From: Pseudomonadaceae bacterium UBA836
Lineage (GTDB): Bacteria; Pseudomonadota; Gammaproteobacteria; Pseudomonadales; Pseudomonadaceae
Assembly (NCBI GenBank): GCA_002296055.1
Contig: DBHE01000174.1
Span: forward strand, 6,166-28,058
DNA: 21,893 nucleotides
Reading direction: 5' to 3'
Shown: positions 7,453-15,583 of the stretch, piece after piece
How the letters are laid out: the number at the start of each line of letters is the position of its first letter
Position numbering within the stretch: the first letter of the stretch is position 1
The notes under the pieces: model-generated
Databases searched by the model: none
The model's input: only the letters and a program-made list of their open reading frames with translations
Told to the model about the DNA's origin: nothing
Made by a program: the position numbers and the translations under genes

Positions 7453-9366
7453 ATGCAGATCGAGCTGATCGAGATTCGCGACCACCTGAGTCGCTTCCCG
7501 CCCTTCGATGAGCTGCCCGAAGAGGTGCTCGACGAAATCGCCCGTCAAGTGGAGGTCGGCTACTGCAAAGCCGGCACGCAGATTCTTACCTTCAATCAGG
7601 AAATCCATGAACTGCACTATGTGCGTAGCGGCGCGGTGGACATCTTTCGACGCAACGGCGACCTCTACAACCGCCTGAGCGAAGGCGATATCTTCGGCCA
7701 CTTCGGCCTGCTGGGGCGCAACCGCGTACGCTTTCCGGCCAAGGCCATTGAAGACACACTGATCTACTACATTCCGGGCACCCTGTTTGATCAGCTCTGC
7801 GAGCAGCACGAGCACTTCGCCGACTTTGTCGAGGCCGAAGGCCAGTCACGCCTGAAGGCGGCAGTTGAAAACGGCCGTGCCAGCGAGCTGATGAAGATCA
7901 AGGTGCGCAAACTGATCTCACGCCTGCCCGTCACCGTGCCACTGACCACCTCGGTGCAGGAAGCCGCACGCACCATGACCGAGCAGAGTGTGTCGTCGCT
8001 GGTGGTAATCGACCCGCACAGCCAATGGCCCAACCCGGATCGGGTGCCGGTCGCCGAGCCGCACCACGGCGTGATGGTCGGCATCATTACTGACCGCGAC
8101 TTCCGCACCCGGGTGCTGGCCGAAGGATTGAGCGGCGACACGCCGGTATCGGCCATCATGTCGCCCAACCCGATTACCGTGCAGGGTGACGACACCGTGT
8201 TCGAAGCCATGCTCAGCATGCTGCGCAACAACATCCATCACCTGCCGGTGGTGACCCGGCGGCGGCCCATCGGGCTGATCAATCTCAGCGACATCATCAA
8301 GTACGAGTCCCAGAGCAGCCTGTACCTGGTCAGCGCCATCTATAACAAGCAATCGGTTGAAGAGCTGAAAAGCCTGCTGCCGGACGTGCGCGCGACCTTT
8401 GTGCGCATGGCCCGCGACGAAGCCAGCGCGCACATGATCGGCAGCGCCATGTCCGGTATCGGCCGCAGCTTTACCCAACGCTTGCTGGAGCTGGCCGAAG
8501 ACCAGTTGGGCCCGCCACCGGTGCCCTACGCTTTCATGGCACTCGGCTCCATGGCCCGCGACGAACAGCTGGTGGTCACAGACCAGGACAACGCACTGGT
8601 GCTGGACGACAGCTTCAATCCGGCCGAGCACGACGACTACTTCTTGCAGCTGGCGACCATCGTCAGCGACGGTCTGGCCGCCTGCGGTTACAGCTACTGC
8701 AAGGGCGGCATCATGGCGACCAATCCCAAGTGGCGGCAGCCGCTATCGGTTTGGCGCGGCTACTTCAACGACTGGATCGACCGCCCAAAACCCGAGGCGC
8801 TGCTCAACAGCTGCATCTTCTTTGATCTGGATGCGGTCTACGGTGAAAGCGCGCTGGTCGAGGAGCTGCAGGAGCTGCTGGCCCACCGCGCCAGCAGCAA
8901 CGAGCCGTTTCTCGCTGCGCTGGCCCGCAACGCCCTCAATCGCACGCCGCCGCTGGGCTTTTTCCGCACCTTTGTGATGGAGAAGGACGGGCGTCACAAG
9001 AACGTGATCAACCTCAAGCGCCGTGGCACCGCTCCGCTGACCGACCTGATTCGCGTACACGCTCTGGCCTGCGGCTCACGTGCACAAAACTCCTTCGAGC
9101 GACTGGACGCCATTGCCGCGACCAAGCTGATACCGCCGGAGGCGCTGGAGCGGCTGCGCTACGCGCTGGAGTTTCTCTCGCTGGTACGCATACGTCATCA
9201 GGCAGTCGATATCGAAGACGGCATGGACCCGGACAATGACGTGGAGCCGGAAAACATCCCGGCCGCCGAACGGCATAACCTCAAGGAAGCGTTTCAGGTG
9301 CTCAGCAATGCACAGAAATTTCTGCGCTTCCGCTACCCGCACCTGCCGGTCACCCGCACCCTATGA
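7453..9366 (+). CDS. cNMP-binding/CBS-pair/DUF294 nucleotidyltransferase-like signalling protein
   Basis: 637 residues with four parts: a cyclic-nucleotide-binding-like domain (about 15-135, SEGDIFGHFGLLGRN), two CBS repeats (about 155-285; TMTEQSVSSLVVID and NNIHHLPVV), a DUF294 domain resembling the GlnD nucleotidyltransferase (GSMARDEQ 365-372 and TDQDNAL 376-382 keep the Gly-Ser and metal-binding Asp pattern), and the DUF294 C-terminal helical domain. It is cytosolic and probably senses a nucleotide and adjusts a partner, but no substrate is established. Homologous proteins with an adjacent exonuclease are often encoded beside acetate uptake genes in Pseudomonas and Vibrio relatives; that transporter is absent here. 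The start has GGAG five bases upstream of ATG 7453. The stop overlaps the next start. Confidence 0.9.
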   Translation: MQIELIEIRDHLSRFPPFDELPEEVLDEIARQVEVGYCKAGTQILTFNQEIHELHYVRSGAVDIFRRNGDLYNRLSEGDIFGHFGLLGRNRVRFPAKAIEDTLIYYIPGTLFDQLCEQHEHFADFVEAEGQSRLKAAVENGRASELMKIKVRKLISRLPVTVPLTTSVQEAARTMTEQSVSSLVVIDPHSQWPNPDRVPVAEPHHGVMVGIITDRDFRTRVLAEGLSGDTPVSAIMSPNPITVQGDDTVFEAMLSMLRNNIHHLPVVTRRRPIGLINLSDIIKYESQSSLYLVSAIYNKQSVEELKSLLPDVRATFVRMARDEASAHMIGSAMSGIGRSFTQRLLELAEDQLGPPPVPYAFMALGSMARDEQLVVTDQDNALVLDDSFNPAEHDDYFLQLATIVSDGLAACGYSYCKGGIMATNPKWRQPLSVWRGYFNDWIDRPKPEALLNSCIFFDLDAVYGESALVEELQELLAHRASSNEPFLAALARNALNRTPPLGFFRTFVMEKDGRHKNVINLKRRGTAPLTDLIRVHALACGSRAQNSFERLDAIAATKLIPPEALERLRYALEFLSLVRIRHQAVDIEDGMDPDNDVEPENIPAAERHNLKEAFQVLSNAQKFLRFRYPHLPVTRTL

Positions 9367-10094
9367 TTCGCTTCAACCCAGCCGCCCCGGGCGGGCCCGC
9401 CATCGACTGGACCAACGAACTGGCGCGCCGGGCCGAGCGCAGCCGTCACCCGGCACTGCAAACCTTCTATCAGGCTGGCTGCGCCACCGGCGACACACCA
9501 CTGGAGTCCGTGCCTCTGGTCGCTCTGGACATCGAAACCACCGGGCTGGATGCGCGGCGCGACGCGATTGTCAGCATTGGCCTGGTGCCCTTTGACCTAC
9601 AGCGCATTCGTTGTCGCGACGCTTTTTACGAGGTGGTCAAGCCCACGACACCGCTGAGTGAGGAGTCGATTACCTTCCATCGCATCACCCACTCGGATAT
9701 CCGCCAGGCTCCGCCCATGGCCGCCGTGCTGGACAAGGTCCTCAAGGCCATGGCCGGCAAGATCATGGTGGTGCACTACCGCGCTATCGAGCGGGCCTTT
9801 CTTGACCGCGCGGTGCAACAGCATCTGGGCGAGCCGCTGACCTTTCCGGTGATCGACACCATGCAGCTCGAAGCGCGCCTGCACCGGGGCAGCGCCCAGC
9901 CCGGCTGGCTGGCCCGGCTGTTCGGCCGCAAGATCGAATCCATCCGCCTGGCCGACAGCCGCCTGCGCTACGGCCTGCCGCCCTACTCCGCGCACCACGC
10001 TCTGACCGACGCGCTGGCCACCGCCGAGCTACTGCAGGCGCAGACCCTGCATCACTACAGCCCGACCACCGCCCTGCGCGAGCTTTGGAGCTAA
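9363..10094 (+). CDS. DnaQ-like 3'-5' exonuclease (DEDDh family)
   Basis: 243 residues. The exonuclease fold starts near residue 50 after a charged N-terminal extension: DIETTGLDARRDAIVSIG gives Asp56 and Glu58, and HHALTDALATAELL gives the His212 and Asp216 of the DEDDh set. The third acidic position, normally Asp in a HNxxFD motif, is Glu143 in VVHYRAIERAFLD, a conservative change. The family removes nucleotides from single-stranded or mismatched 3' ends in the cytosol; the true role of this stand-alone form is unknown. Its ATG overlaps the DUF294 stop as ATGA, so the two proteins are translationally coupled and likely act together. It ends 6 bases before the convergent FAD oxidase stop. 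Confidence 0.9.
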   Translation: MIRFNPAAPGGPAIDWTNELARRAERSRHPALQTFYQAGCATGDTPLESVPLVALDIETTGLDARRDAIVSIGLVPFDLQRIRCRDAFYEVVKPTTPLSEESITFHRITHSDIRQAPPMAAVLDKVLKAMAGKIMVVHYRAIERAFLDRAVQQHLGEPLTFPVIDTMQLEARLHRGSAQPGWLARLFGRKIESIRLADSRLRYGLPPYSAHHALTDALATAELLQAQTLHHYSPTTALRELWS

Positions 10095-10100
10095 GCCTGC

Positions 10101-11450
10101 TCAGCCGGGCAGCGAACGCATCTTGCCCGGATTGAGCAGCGAGTGCGGGTCATTGGCTGCCTTACTGGCCAGAATCGCCGGGCGCAGGGTGCCGCCGTGC
10201 TTGCCATCTTCGAGCATGAAGGTGTGACTGTTGTTGATCTTGATGCCGAGCGACTGGTGCAGCGCCATGATCTCGTTCAGGCGCTCGTCCGTGCTGTAAC
10301 GCACCAGCGGCAGGCCGGTGATCAGCGGCTGCTGGTTGCCCAGGCGAATAAACTCCAGGTGCGTCAGCACCTCATCGCCTACCAGCGCGTTAAGCTCCGC
10401 CAACTGCTCCAGCACCCGGTCTGTCGCATAGTTGGTCTGCAGGTTGGTAAAGCTCTTGTCGTGCTTGAGCGCCTGCAGGGTCGAGTGGTTCCAGCAGTGC
10501 TCCATCAGCGTCAGGCCGCTGGCCTGCATCTGGGCAAAGGTCTGCATCCACAACTGGCTGCCACCATGTTCGGCCAGTAGCTCTGCCAGCGGCTGACGGT
10601 TGTGCGGCGCCACTAGGGCCATAACCAGAAAGTGTCCGGCGGGCTGCTCGAACGGGATATCACGGAAGTAGGATGCCGCCTTGCTGTCATACAGCGACAG
10701 CTCACGCTTCTCGATACCGGCCGCATCCAGCAAGGTGCGACAGAAGCCATAGGCCGCCTCGATACTGGCGAAATCCAGAAGATACTCATCCCACTCCCGC
10801 GCCGGTGCCAGCGCCAGCTCCAGATCGAGCAGAATGCCGTTGGTGCCATAAGTGTGGTGATAGGTCAGCAGCTCCTCGCCGCGTAGCTCCAGCACCCGTG
10901 GTGTGGCCTCAATGGTCAGCACGCGAATCGCCTGCACCGTACCGGAGGTGGAAACAGGTCCGTAGTTGATCGAGCCAATGCCGCCAAAGCCACCAGCGAA
11001 CAGCCCGCCAATACTGGCCGCACGGTAGGTCGATGGCATGCAGCGCAGCTCCCAGCGGCGCTCACGCACCAGGGTTTCCAGCTCACCGATTTTCATCCCC
11101 GCCTGCACTCGCACCAGCCCATCGCAGAGCCACTGCAGCTCGGTGCAAGCCGTCATATCGATGACCACACCGCCTTCGAGCGGCACGGCCTGCCCGTAGT
11201 TGCCGGTGCCACCACCGCGCACGGTCATCACCACGCCCAGTTCGACGCAGGCACTGACCAGCGCAATCAACTCCGCCTCGTTGCGTGGTTTGACCACCAG
11301 ATCAGCCAGCTTGTCAGTCAATTGCGGCACCAGCATCGGGCTGAACCAGTAGAAATCACGGGACAGCCGTTTGATGTGCACCTTGGAGGTGATCCAGTCC
11401 AGCTCTGGGAGCCTTGCCTGAAGGGCGCTCAGCGCATCACTTGAAGTCAT
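10101..11450 (-). CDS. FAD-linked oxidase (FAD_binding_4 / vanillyl-alcohol-oxidase superfamily)
   Basis: 449 residues. The FAD-binding domain spans about residues 50-225, with the pyrophosphate-binding MTVRGGGTGNYGQAVP (75-90) and the ASIGGLFAGGFGGIGSINYG block (145-164); the C-terminus ends with NDPHSLLNPGKM, typical of D-lactate or glycolate oxidase-like enzymes. Members oxidise hydroxy acids, alcohols or related compounds using bound FAD. There is no signal peptide, so it is cytosolic. I see no candidate for the substrate. ATG 11450 was chosen because the open frame above it runs back into the preceding gene; an AGGA lies nine bases upstream. It is the last gene of the leftward unit starting at the RutR-like regulator, 58 bases after the binding protein stop. 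Confidence 0.87.
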   Translation of the reverse strand: MTSSDALSALQARLPELDWITSKVHIKRLSRDFYWFSPMLVPQLTDKLADLVVKPRNEAELIALVSACVELGVVMTVRGGGTGNYGQAVPLEGGVVIDMTACTELQWLCDGLVRVQAGMKIGELETLVRERRWELRCMPSTYRAASIGGLFAGGFGGIGSINYGPVSTSGTVQAIRVLTIEATPRVLELRGEELLTYHHTYGTNGILLDLELALAPAREWDEYLLDFASIEAAYGFCRTLLDAAGIEKRELSLYDSKAASYFRDIPFEQPAGHFLVMALVAPHNRQPLAELLAEHGGSQLWMQTFAQMQASGLTLMEHCWNHSTLQALKHDKSFTNLQTNYATDRVLEQLAELNALVGDEVLTHLEFIRLGNQQPLITGLPLVRYSTDERLNEIMALHQSLGIKINNSHTFMLEDGKHGGTLRPAILASKAANDPHSLLNPGKMRSLPG

Positions 11451-11508
11451 TTCTTTCCATCCTGTTGCACCGGCGCACGCCGGAAGGACTCCAGCGCGCA
11501 CCGTCTGT

Positions 11509-12510
11509 TTAGGGCATGACCGGGTTCTGTTTGACGAACTCGGTGGTGTAGACGTCCTGCAGCGACACCTTGTCGGTATCCACCAACTGGTTCTCCAGCA
11601 ACATGTCCCATGTCGCCTGCATGCGCTCATCAGTGATGACACCGATGCCCTGAGCTGTCGCGTCACCGCCGGCGACCATGCCGCTGCTGCGCAGGCGCTC
11701 CAGCGCGAAGGCCAGCTGCTCGCTGCTCATCTCCGGGTTTTCTTTCTGGATCACCGCATTACCGGCCGCAGGGTCGGTGATGTATCGCTTCCAGCCTTCA
11801 CGCGAGGCATCCAGAAAGGCCTGCACCTGTTCCGGGTGCTGCTTGATCAGCTCGTCGCTGCAGGCAATCGAGTTGCCGTAGGGCGGGTAGCCCTCCTGTC
11901 CGAGCGAGAACACGTTGAACTCAACCCCTTCGCGCTGCAGCGCAAACGGCTCGGAACTCATGTAGCCCTGCTGCGCCAGCGAGTTGTCGGCAATAAAGGG
12001 CTGCACGTTGAAGGTGTAGGGGCGGCTCATGGCGTCGGTGAAGCCGTACTGACTTTTCGCCCACGGCCACCAGGATGAGTGCGCGCTGGAGGAGATCAGC
12101 ACCTTACGGCCTTCCAGTTCGGCCAGCGAATTCACATCCTTGTGGGTAATGATCACCGTCGGGTCGTACTGAAAGCTGGCACCGACCATGGTCAGCGGAA
12201 TGCCCTGCTGACGCGCCATCACGGTACCGATGTCGTCCTTGATGATGCACTGCGCCTGCCCCGCCGCCAGCAGCTGCGCGGAGTTCACCTGCGGCCCGCC
12301 CATGCGGATGGTGACGTCCAGGCCCTGCTCGGCGTACAGCCCATCGGCCAGCGCCTGATAGAAGCCACCGTGCTCGGCCTGGGCGTACCAGTTGGTGATA
12401 AAGGTGACCGGGGTCGCCGCCTGCGCGCTGGCGCCGCTTGCGGCTGCCAGCAGCGCGGCCAGCGTTGCGATTCGCTTGGCCCGGTTACGCGTGTTACCTG
12501 TTGCTTGCAT
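11509..12510 (-). CDS. Periplasmic substrate-binding protein, NMT1/THI5-like (ABC uptake)
   Basis: 333 residues. A Sec signal peptide (charged NRAKR, hydrophobic stretch, cut near GASAQA, about residue 31) leads into a two-lobed binding protein of the SsuA/TauA/ThiY type: TFITNWYAQAEHGGFYQALADGLYAEQGLDV and the QLLAAGQAQCIIKDD, AELEGRKVLISSS blocks. Relatives deliver pyrimidine precursors, sulfonates, nitriles or N-heterocycles to an ABC importer. No permease or ATPase gene lies in the window, so its importer is encoded elsewhere. GGAG seven bases before ATG 12510 fixes the start. It follows the creatininase-like gene by 42 bases, which suggests it imports the compound that this cluster breaks down. 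Confidence 0.9.
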   Translation of the reverse strand: MQATGNTRNRAKRIATLAALLAAASGASAQAATPVTFITNWYAQAEHGGFYQALADGLYAEQGLDVTIRMGGPQVNSAQLLAAGQAQCIIKDDIGTVMARQQGIPLTMVGASFQYDPTVIITHKDVNSLAELEGRKVLISSSAHSSWWPWAKSQYGFTDAMSRPYTFNVQPFIADNSLAQQGYMSSEPFALQREGVEFNVFSLGQEGYPPYGNSIACSDELIKQHPEQVQAFLDASREGWKRYITDPAAGNAVIQKENPEMSSEQLAFALERLRSSGMVAGGDATAQGIGVITDERMQATWDMLLENQLVDTDKVSLQDVYTTEFVKQNPVMP

Positions 12511-12552
12511 GACTCATCTCCTGTCGCTTGAACGTTATGAACCTGACAAAAC

Positions 12553-13401
12553 TCAGCTACGTGACTCGATGTGACCGCGGTACTGGCTGCGGCCCCAGGT
12601 CTCCACCTCGCGCTCAACCCAGCGCGCCTGATGTACTTCAGTGATGGCCTGCGCCCACTGGCTGCTCAGTTGCTCCAACAACTGCGTGCCCTGCTCCGGG
12701 GTCGCGCCGGTCGGGTTGCCAATCACCCCCGACGGCCCAAAGTCACGCGCGGTCCAGGCAGCGGCGGGCCGTGTGGCGGACAGCGTCGGACAGGGGAATG
12801 GCGGCGGGTAATGCGCCTCGGCGCGCTCCATGCGCAGGGTCTCGGGCGCCAGCTGCATCAGCAGCGCGGTCTCGCCGTGGCCGGCGTGCATGCCTAGCTG
12901 GCGCTCCTGCTCGGGCATGAAACTGCTATCAAACTTCACGCTCCAGGCCGAACGCGGAATAACCATGAAGTCGCCGTGCCGCAAACGCAGCTCGCGCGCG
13001 GCCATCTCCAGCGGCTGCGGCTGGCCACCGTGGGCATTGACCATGATCAGCTTGCGAAAGCCCGCGCGATAAACCGACTCGCCAATTTCCTGAATGGTGT
13101 GCAGCAGCAGCTCGCCGGTCAGCGTGACGGTGCCGGGAAAATGCAGGTGCTCATCCGACTTGCCGTAGGTAATAGCCGGCAGCGCGTAAGCCGGAATCTC
13201 GGCCGGCAGCCGCTCCAATGCCTTGCCAACCACACCCGCAGCAACAATGGAGTCCACCGCGCAGGGCATGTGCGGCCCGTGCTGCTCAATCGCGCCGACC
13301 GGCAGCACGATGACGGTGTTGGCTTTGTCGGGCAGCGCGTCGATATCGGTCCAGCTCAGGTACGGCAGAAAGCGTTCTGCGGGGGTATAACCGTGCAGCA
13401 T
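12553..13401 (-). CDS. Creatininase-family amidohydrolase
   Basis: 282 residues. Conserved metal-site motifs are PVGAIEQHGPHMPCAVD (Glu39, His41, His44, Asp50), VNAHGGQ (His124) and MHAGHGETALL (His172, His175, Glu177), matching the binuclear metal centre of creatinine amidohydrolase. Family members open cyclic amides (creatinine) or cleave formamides in riboflavin/F420 and mycofactocin-related pathways; the cluster context favours ring opening of a cyclic amide or ureide, substrate unknown. Two adjacent ATGs exist at 13404 and 13401; AAGGAG lies only two bases before the first and five before the second, so the second is preferred. It overlaps the Rid stop by one base (TGATG), showing translational coupling. 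Confidence 0.91.
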   Translation of the reverse strand: MLHGYTPAERFLPYLSWTDIDALPDKANTVIVLPVGAIEQHGPHMPCAVDSIVAAGVVGKALERLPAEIPAYALPAITYGKSDEHLHFPGTVTLTGELLLHTIQEIGESVYRAGFRKLIMVNAHGGQPQPLEMAARELRLRHGDFMVIPRSAWSVKFDSSFMPEQERQLGMHAGHGETALLMQLAPETLRMERAEAHYPPPFPCPTLSATRPAAAWTARDFGPSGVIGNPTGATPEQGTQLLEQLSSQWAQAITEVHQARWVEREVETWGRSQYRGHIESRS

Positions 13402-13874
13402 CATGACTCCTTGGTGCCGCCCAGCGGCAGGTAGGCGGTGGCTTCCACTTCGATCAGGATGTCGTCGGTCGGCAGCATCGCGCTGACCTCAACGACCGTA
13501 GAGACCGGCGGCTCACCGGGGAAGAAGGTACGACGCACAGCGCTGTACGCCGGAAAGTGGTCGAGGTTGCGGAAGTACTGCACCAGCTTGAACACATCGC
13601 TCATCTGGCCGCCCTCGCGCTCGATGATCTGGCGAATCGCATCCAGCACATACCAGCTCTGCGCCAGAATCGGCCCCTGCTTGATATCGCTGGAAAACTC
13701 GCCGGTGCGGCCCAGGCTGTCGGCAATCTCGCCTGGAATATCGTCAAAGCCGCGGACGATCAGTCGGCGCGCCGGATCGACCGCAATCACCCCCGACAGA
13801 AAGATAAAATCGCCCACCCGTTTGGCGGCGGCGTAACGCGCCAGCGGCGCGCCGTTGGTTGCATCGTTGCTCAT
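13401..13874 (-). CDS. Rid-family (YjgF/UK114) protein lacking the catalytic arginine
   Basis: 157 residues, longer than classic RidA (about 128). The Rid fold is clear: GDFIFLSGVIAVDP near the start, AQSWYVLDAIRQIIEREGG in the middle, and STVVEVSAML plus ILIEVEATAYLP at the end. RidA deaminates reactive enamine/imine intermediates using an Arg at the position before xVVEV; here that residue is Ser125 (PPVSTVVEV), so it belongs to a Rid branch without that activity and may hydrolyse something else or bind a ligand. There are two ATGs, 13877 and 13874; AGGAG is three and six bases away respectively, favouring the second. It lies 25 bases after the reductase gene and overlaps the creatininase-like gene by one base. 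Confidence 0.9.
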   Translation of the reverse strand: MSNDATNGAPLARYAAAKRVGDFIFLSGVIAVDPARRLIVRGFDDIPGEIADSLGRTGEFSSDIKQGPILAQSWYVLDAIRQIIEREGGQMSDVFKLVQYFRNLDHFPAYSAVRRTFFPGEPPVSTVVEVSAMLPTDDILIEVEATAYLPLGGTKES

Positions 13875-13899
13875 CATTCACTCCTGAAACGCAAAGGGT

Positions 13900-14835
13900 T
13901 CAAAGCGCCAGCGTCATACGCGGCGAGCGGCAACTGCCGCAGCAGACTGCGATGTATTCGCTGCGGTCCTCGTCATCCAGGCACTGGTCACCATGCAGCG
14001 GCTCGCCGTCGCTCCAGGCCACCACGCAGCTGCCACAAATGCCCTGCTCGCAGTTGGTCTCCGGCGCAACGCCGGCCTGACGCAGCGCCGCGAGCATGGA
14101 GCCGCCGGCCGGCACGTCGATGTCCAGCCCGCTGTCGCTCAGGTGCAGCTGAAAGCCGGCTTGCACGCTGGTCTCACTGCCGGCAAAAGCCTCTTCGTGC
14201 CACTGCTCGGCAGGCAGGCCAGCGCACTGTTCGCGCACCCGTGTCATCAACCCTTGGGGGCCGCAGCAGTAGACGTGGGTCTGTGCCGGTAGCCCCGCCA
14301 GCAGAGCATTCATGTCCAATGTCTCGCGGGGGTTGCGCACCAGCTCGACCGGCCAACCAGAAGCAGCCAACTGCTCGATAAAGGGTGAGCTGCCCGTGCT
14401 GGAGACCGCCACCACGAAGCTGAACGGCAACCCCTGCGCCGCCAGTTGGTGCGCCATGGCCATCAGCGGGGTCAGCCCCACGCCGCCACCCACCAGCAGG
14501 TGGTGCGCAGCCTTCGGCGCCAGCGCAAACAGGTTGTTGGGCGCACTGGTCGGCAACTCAACACCAATGCGCGCCAGCGCGTGCAGCGCCTGCGAGCCAC
14601 CGCGCCCCGACGTCTCGCATTTCACGGCGATCTCGTAATGGCTCAGATCAGCGGGGTTACTGCACAGCGAGTAAGCACGGCAATGCTGCTCGTTGATCTG
14701 AATCTGCAGGTGCGCACCGGCCTCGAACGGCGGCAGTGACTCTCCCGTCGGGTGCTGCAGACGCAGACGCATGACATCCGAGGTGAGCATCTCGCAGGCG
14801 GCAATGCGCAGCGGGTTGAACTGGACTGAAAACAT
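13900..14835 (-). CDS. 2Fe-2S flavoprotein reductase (phthalate dioxygenase reductase/VanB family)
   Basis: 311 residues with the domain order of phthalate dioxygenase reductase: flavin domain with RAYSL (53-57), NAD(P) domain with VGGGVGLTPL (116-125) and YCCGP (189-193), and a C-terminal plant-type ferredoxin with Cys262-x4-Cys267-x2-Cys270 and Cys298. Such proteins pass electrons from NAD(P)H to a Rieske oxygenase or demethylase. No oxygenase is encoded in this window, so its partner is missing or distant. ATG 14835 fits the family N-terminus but has no ribosome-binding site. The TTGGTCAA repeat arm lies only three bases upstream, so initiation may be leaderless, or the true start may differ. 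It is the first structural gene after the RutR-like regulator. Confidence 0.9.
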   Translation of the reverse strand: MFSVQFNPLRIAACEMLTSDVMRLRLQHPTGESLPPFEAGAHLQIQINEQHCRAYSLCSNPADLSHYEIAVKCETSGRGGSQALHALARIGVELPTSAPNNLFALAPKAAHHLLVGGGVGLTPLMAMAHQLAAQGLPFSFVVAVSSTGSSPFIEQLAASGWPVELVRNPRETLDMNALLAGLPAQTHVYCCGPQGLMTRVREQCAGLPAEQWHEEAFAGSETSVQAGFQLHLSDSGLDIDVPAGGSMLAALRQAGVAPETNCEQGICGSCVVAWSDGEPLHGDQCLDDEDRSEYIAVCCGSCRSPRMTLAL

Positions 14836-14838
14836 ACG

Positions 14839-14867
14839 TTGACCAAATAGACTGTACACTTGGTCAA
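14839..14867. promoter_or_regulatory. Candidate TetR/RutR-type operator: inverted repeat TTGACCAA-N13-TTGGTCAA
   Basis: Two perfect 8-base arms, 14839-14846 and 14860-14867, are 21 bases apart centre to centre. The arm TTGACCA/TGGTCAA is identical to the half-site of the E. coli RutR operator (TTGACCA-NN-TGGTCAA), but the spacing is much longer. It overlaps the start region of the reductase gene and lies just downstream of the RutR-like regulator gene, so that protein is the natural binder. The binding is inferred from the match and position. Confidence 0.65.
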
Positions 14868-14944
14868 ACTAAATGCATAACGCATGCCAGCGGAATACCG
14901 CAGGGCTATTTCTAATGTTATTCAGGGTCGGAGGATGGGGAAAA

Positions 14945-15583
14945 TCAGGCGCTCAGACCGGCACCGGAGAGCACAAACTGTACAAGCTCCTGCTCGATTT
15001 GCTGGCGGGTTTGCGGCGCCGTCAGCGGCGACTCCAGCAGCATCTCTGCCTGCAGGGTGTAGTCGGAGTAATACTGGGTCAATGCCCAGATATGCATGAT
15101 CAGCAGGCGGCCGTCGAGCGGGCGCAGCGCGCCGTCGGATACCCAGCTGTTGATCTTCGCAACCTTGGCATGCGTTGCCTCCATGGCGCCCGGCCAGTAG
15201 TTCTCCAGCCGCGCCCCGCCGCTCAGCACTTCCATGGTGAAGATCCGCGACAGCTCCGGGTTTTCCAGCGCGTAGTTCAGCTTGACCCGCACAAACTCGC
15301 TCAACGCCTCGCGCGGCGTCAGCTCCGGCTCGGCGCCAAACACGAAGAAGTTGCGCCAGCTCTCCAGCACCATGCCCAGAACCTGCGAGTAGAGCGCTTC
15401 CTTGTCTTCGATGTAGTAGTGCAGTTGCGACTTCTTGAGCTGCGCACGTTCAGCGATCGCCTGGGTCGATGCCCCCTGAAATCCGTGCTGACTGAACTCG
15501 GCAATCGCCGCATCCAGAATCTTGCGCATGATTTCCTGGCGGCTCTGCTTGGAGCGCTCCGTTCGCATATCTACTTTTGCCAC
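14945..15583 (-). CDS. TetR-family regulator, RutR-like
   Basis: 212 residues from a GTG at 15583; ATG 15568 (207 residues) is an alternative and neither has a strong ribosome site. The TetR helix-turn-helix covers about residues 20-65 (ILDAAIAEFSQHGFQGAST, LKKSQLHYYIEDKEALY). The C-terminal domain has the features of E. coli RutR: RVKLNYALENPELSRIFTMEVL and LIMHIWALTQYYSDY, the family that senses uracil or similar pyrimidines and controls pyrimidine breakdown genes. It lies upstream of, and in the same direction as, the reductase/Rid/creatininase/binding-protein/oxidase genes and presumably controls them through the inverted repeat at 14839-14867. The actual ligand is unknown; similarity does not prove it is uracil. 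Confidence 0.88.
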   Translation of the reverse strand: MAKVDMRTERSKQSRQEIMRKILDAAIAEFSQHGFQGASTQAIAERAQLKKSQLHYYIEDKEALYSQVLGMVLESWRNFFVFGAEPELTPREALSEFVRVKLNYALENPELSRIFTMEVLSGGARLENYWPGAMEATHAKVAKINSWVSDGALRPLDGRLLIMHIWALTQYYSDYTLQAEMLLESPLTAPQTRQQIEQELVQFVLSGAGLSA

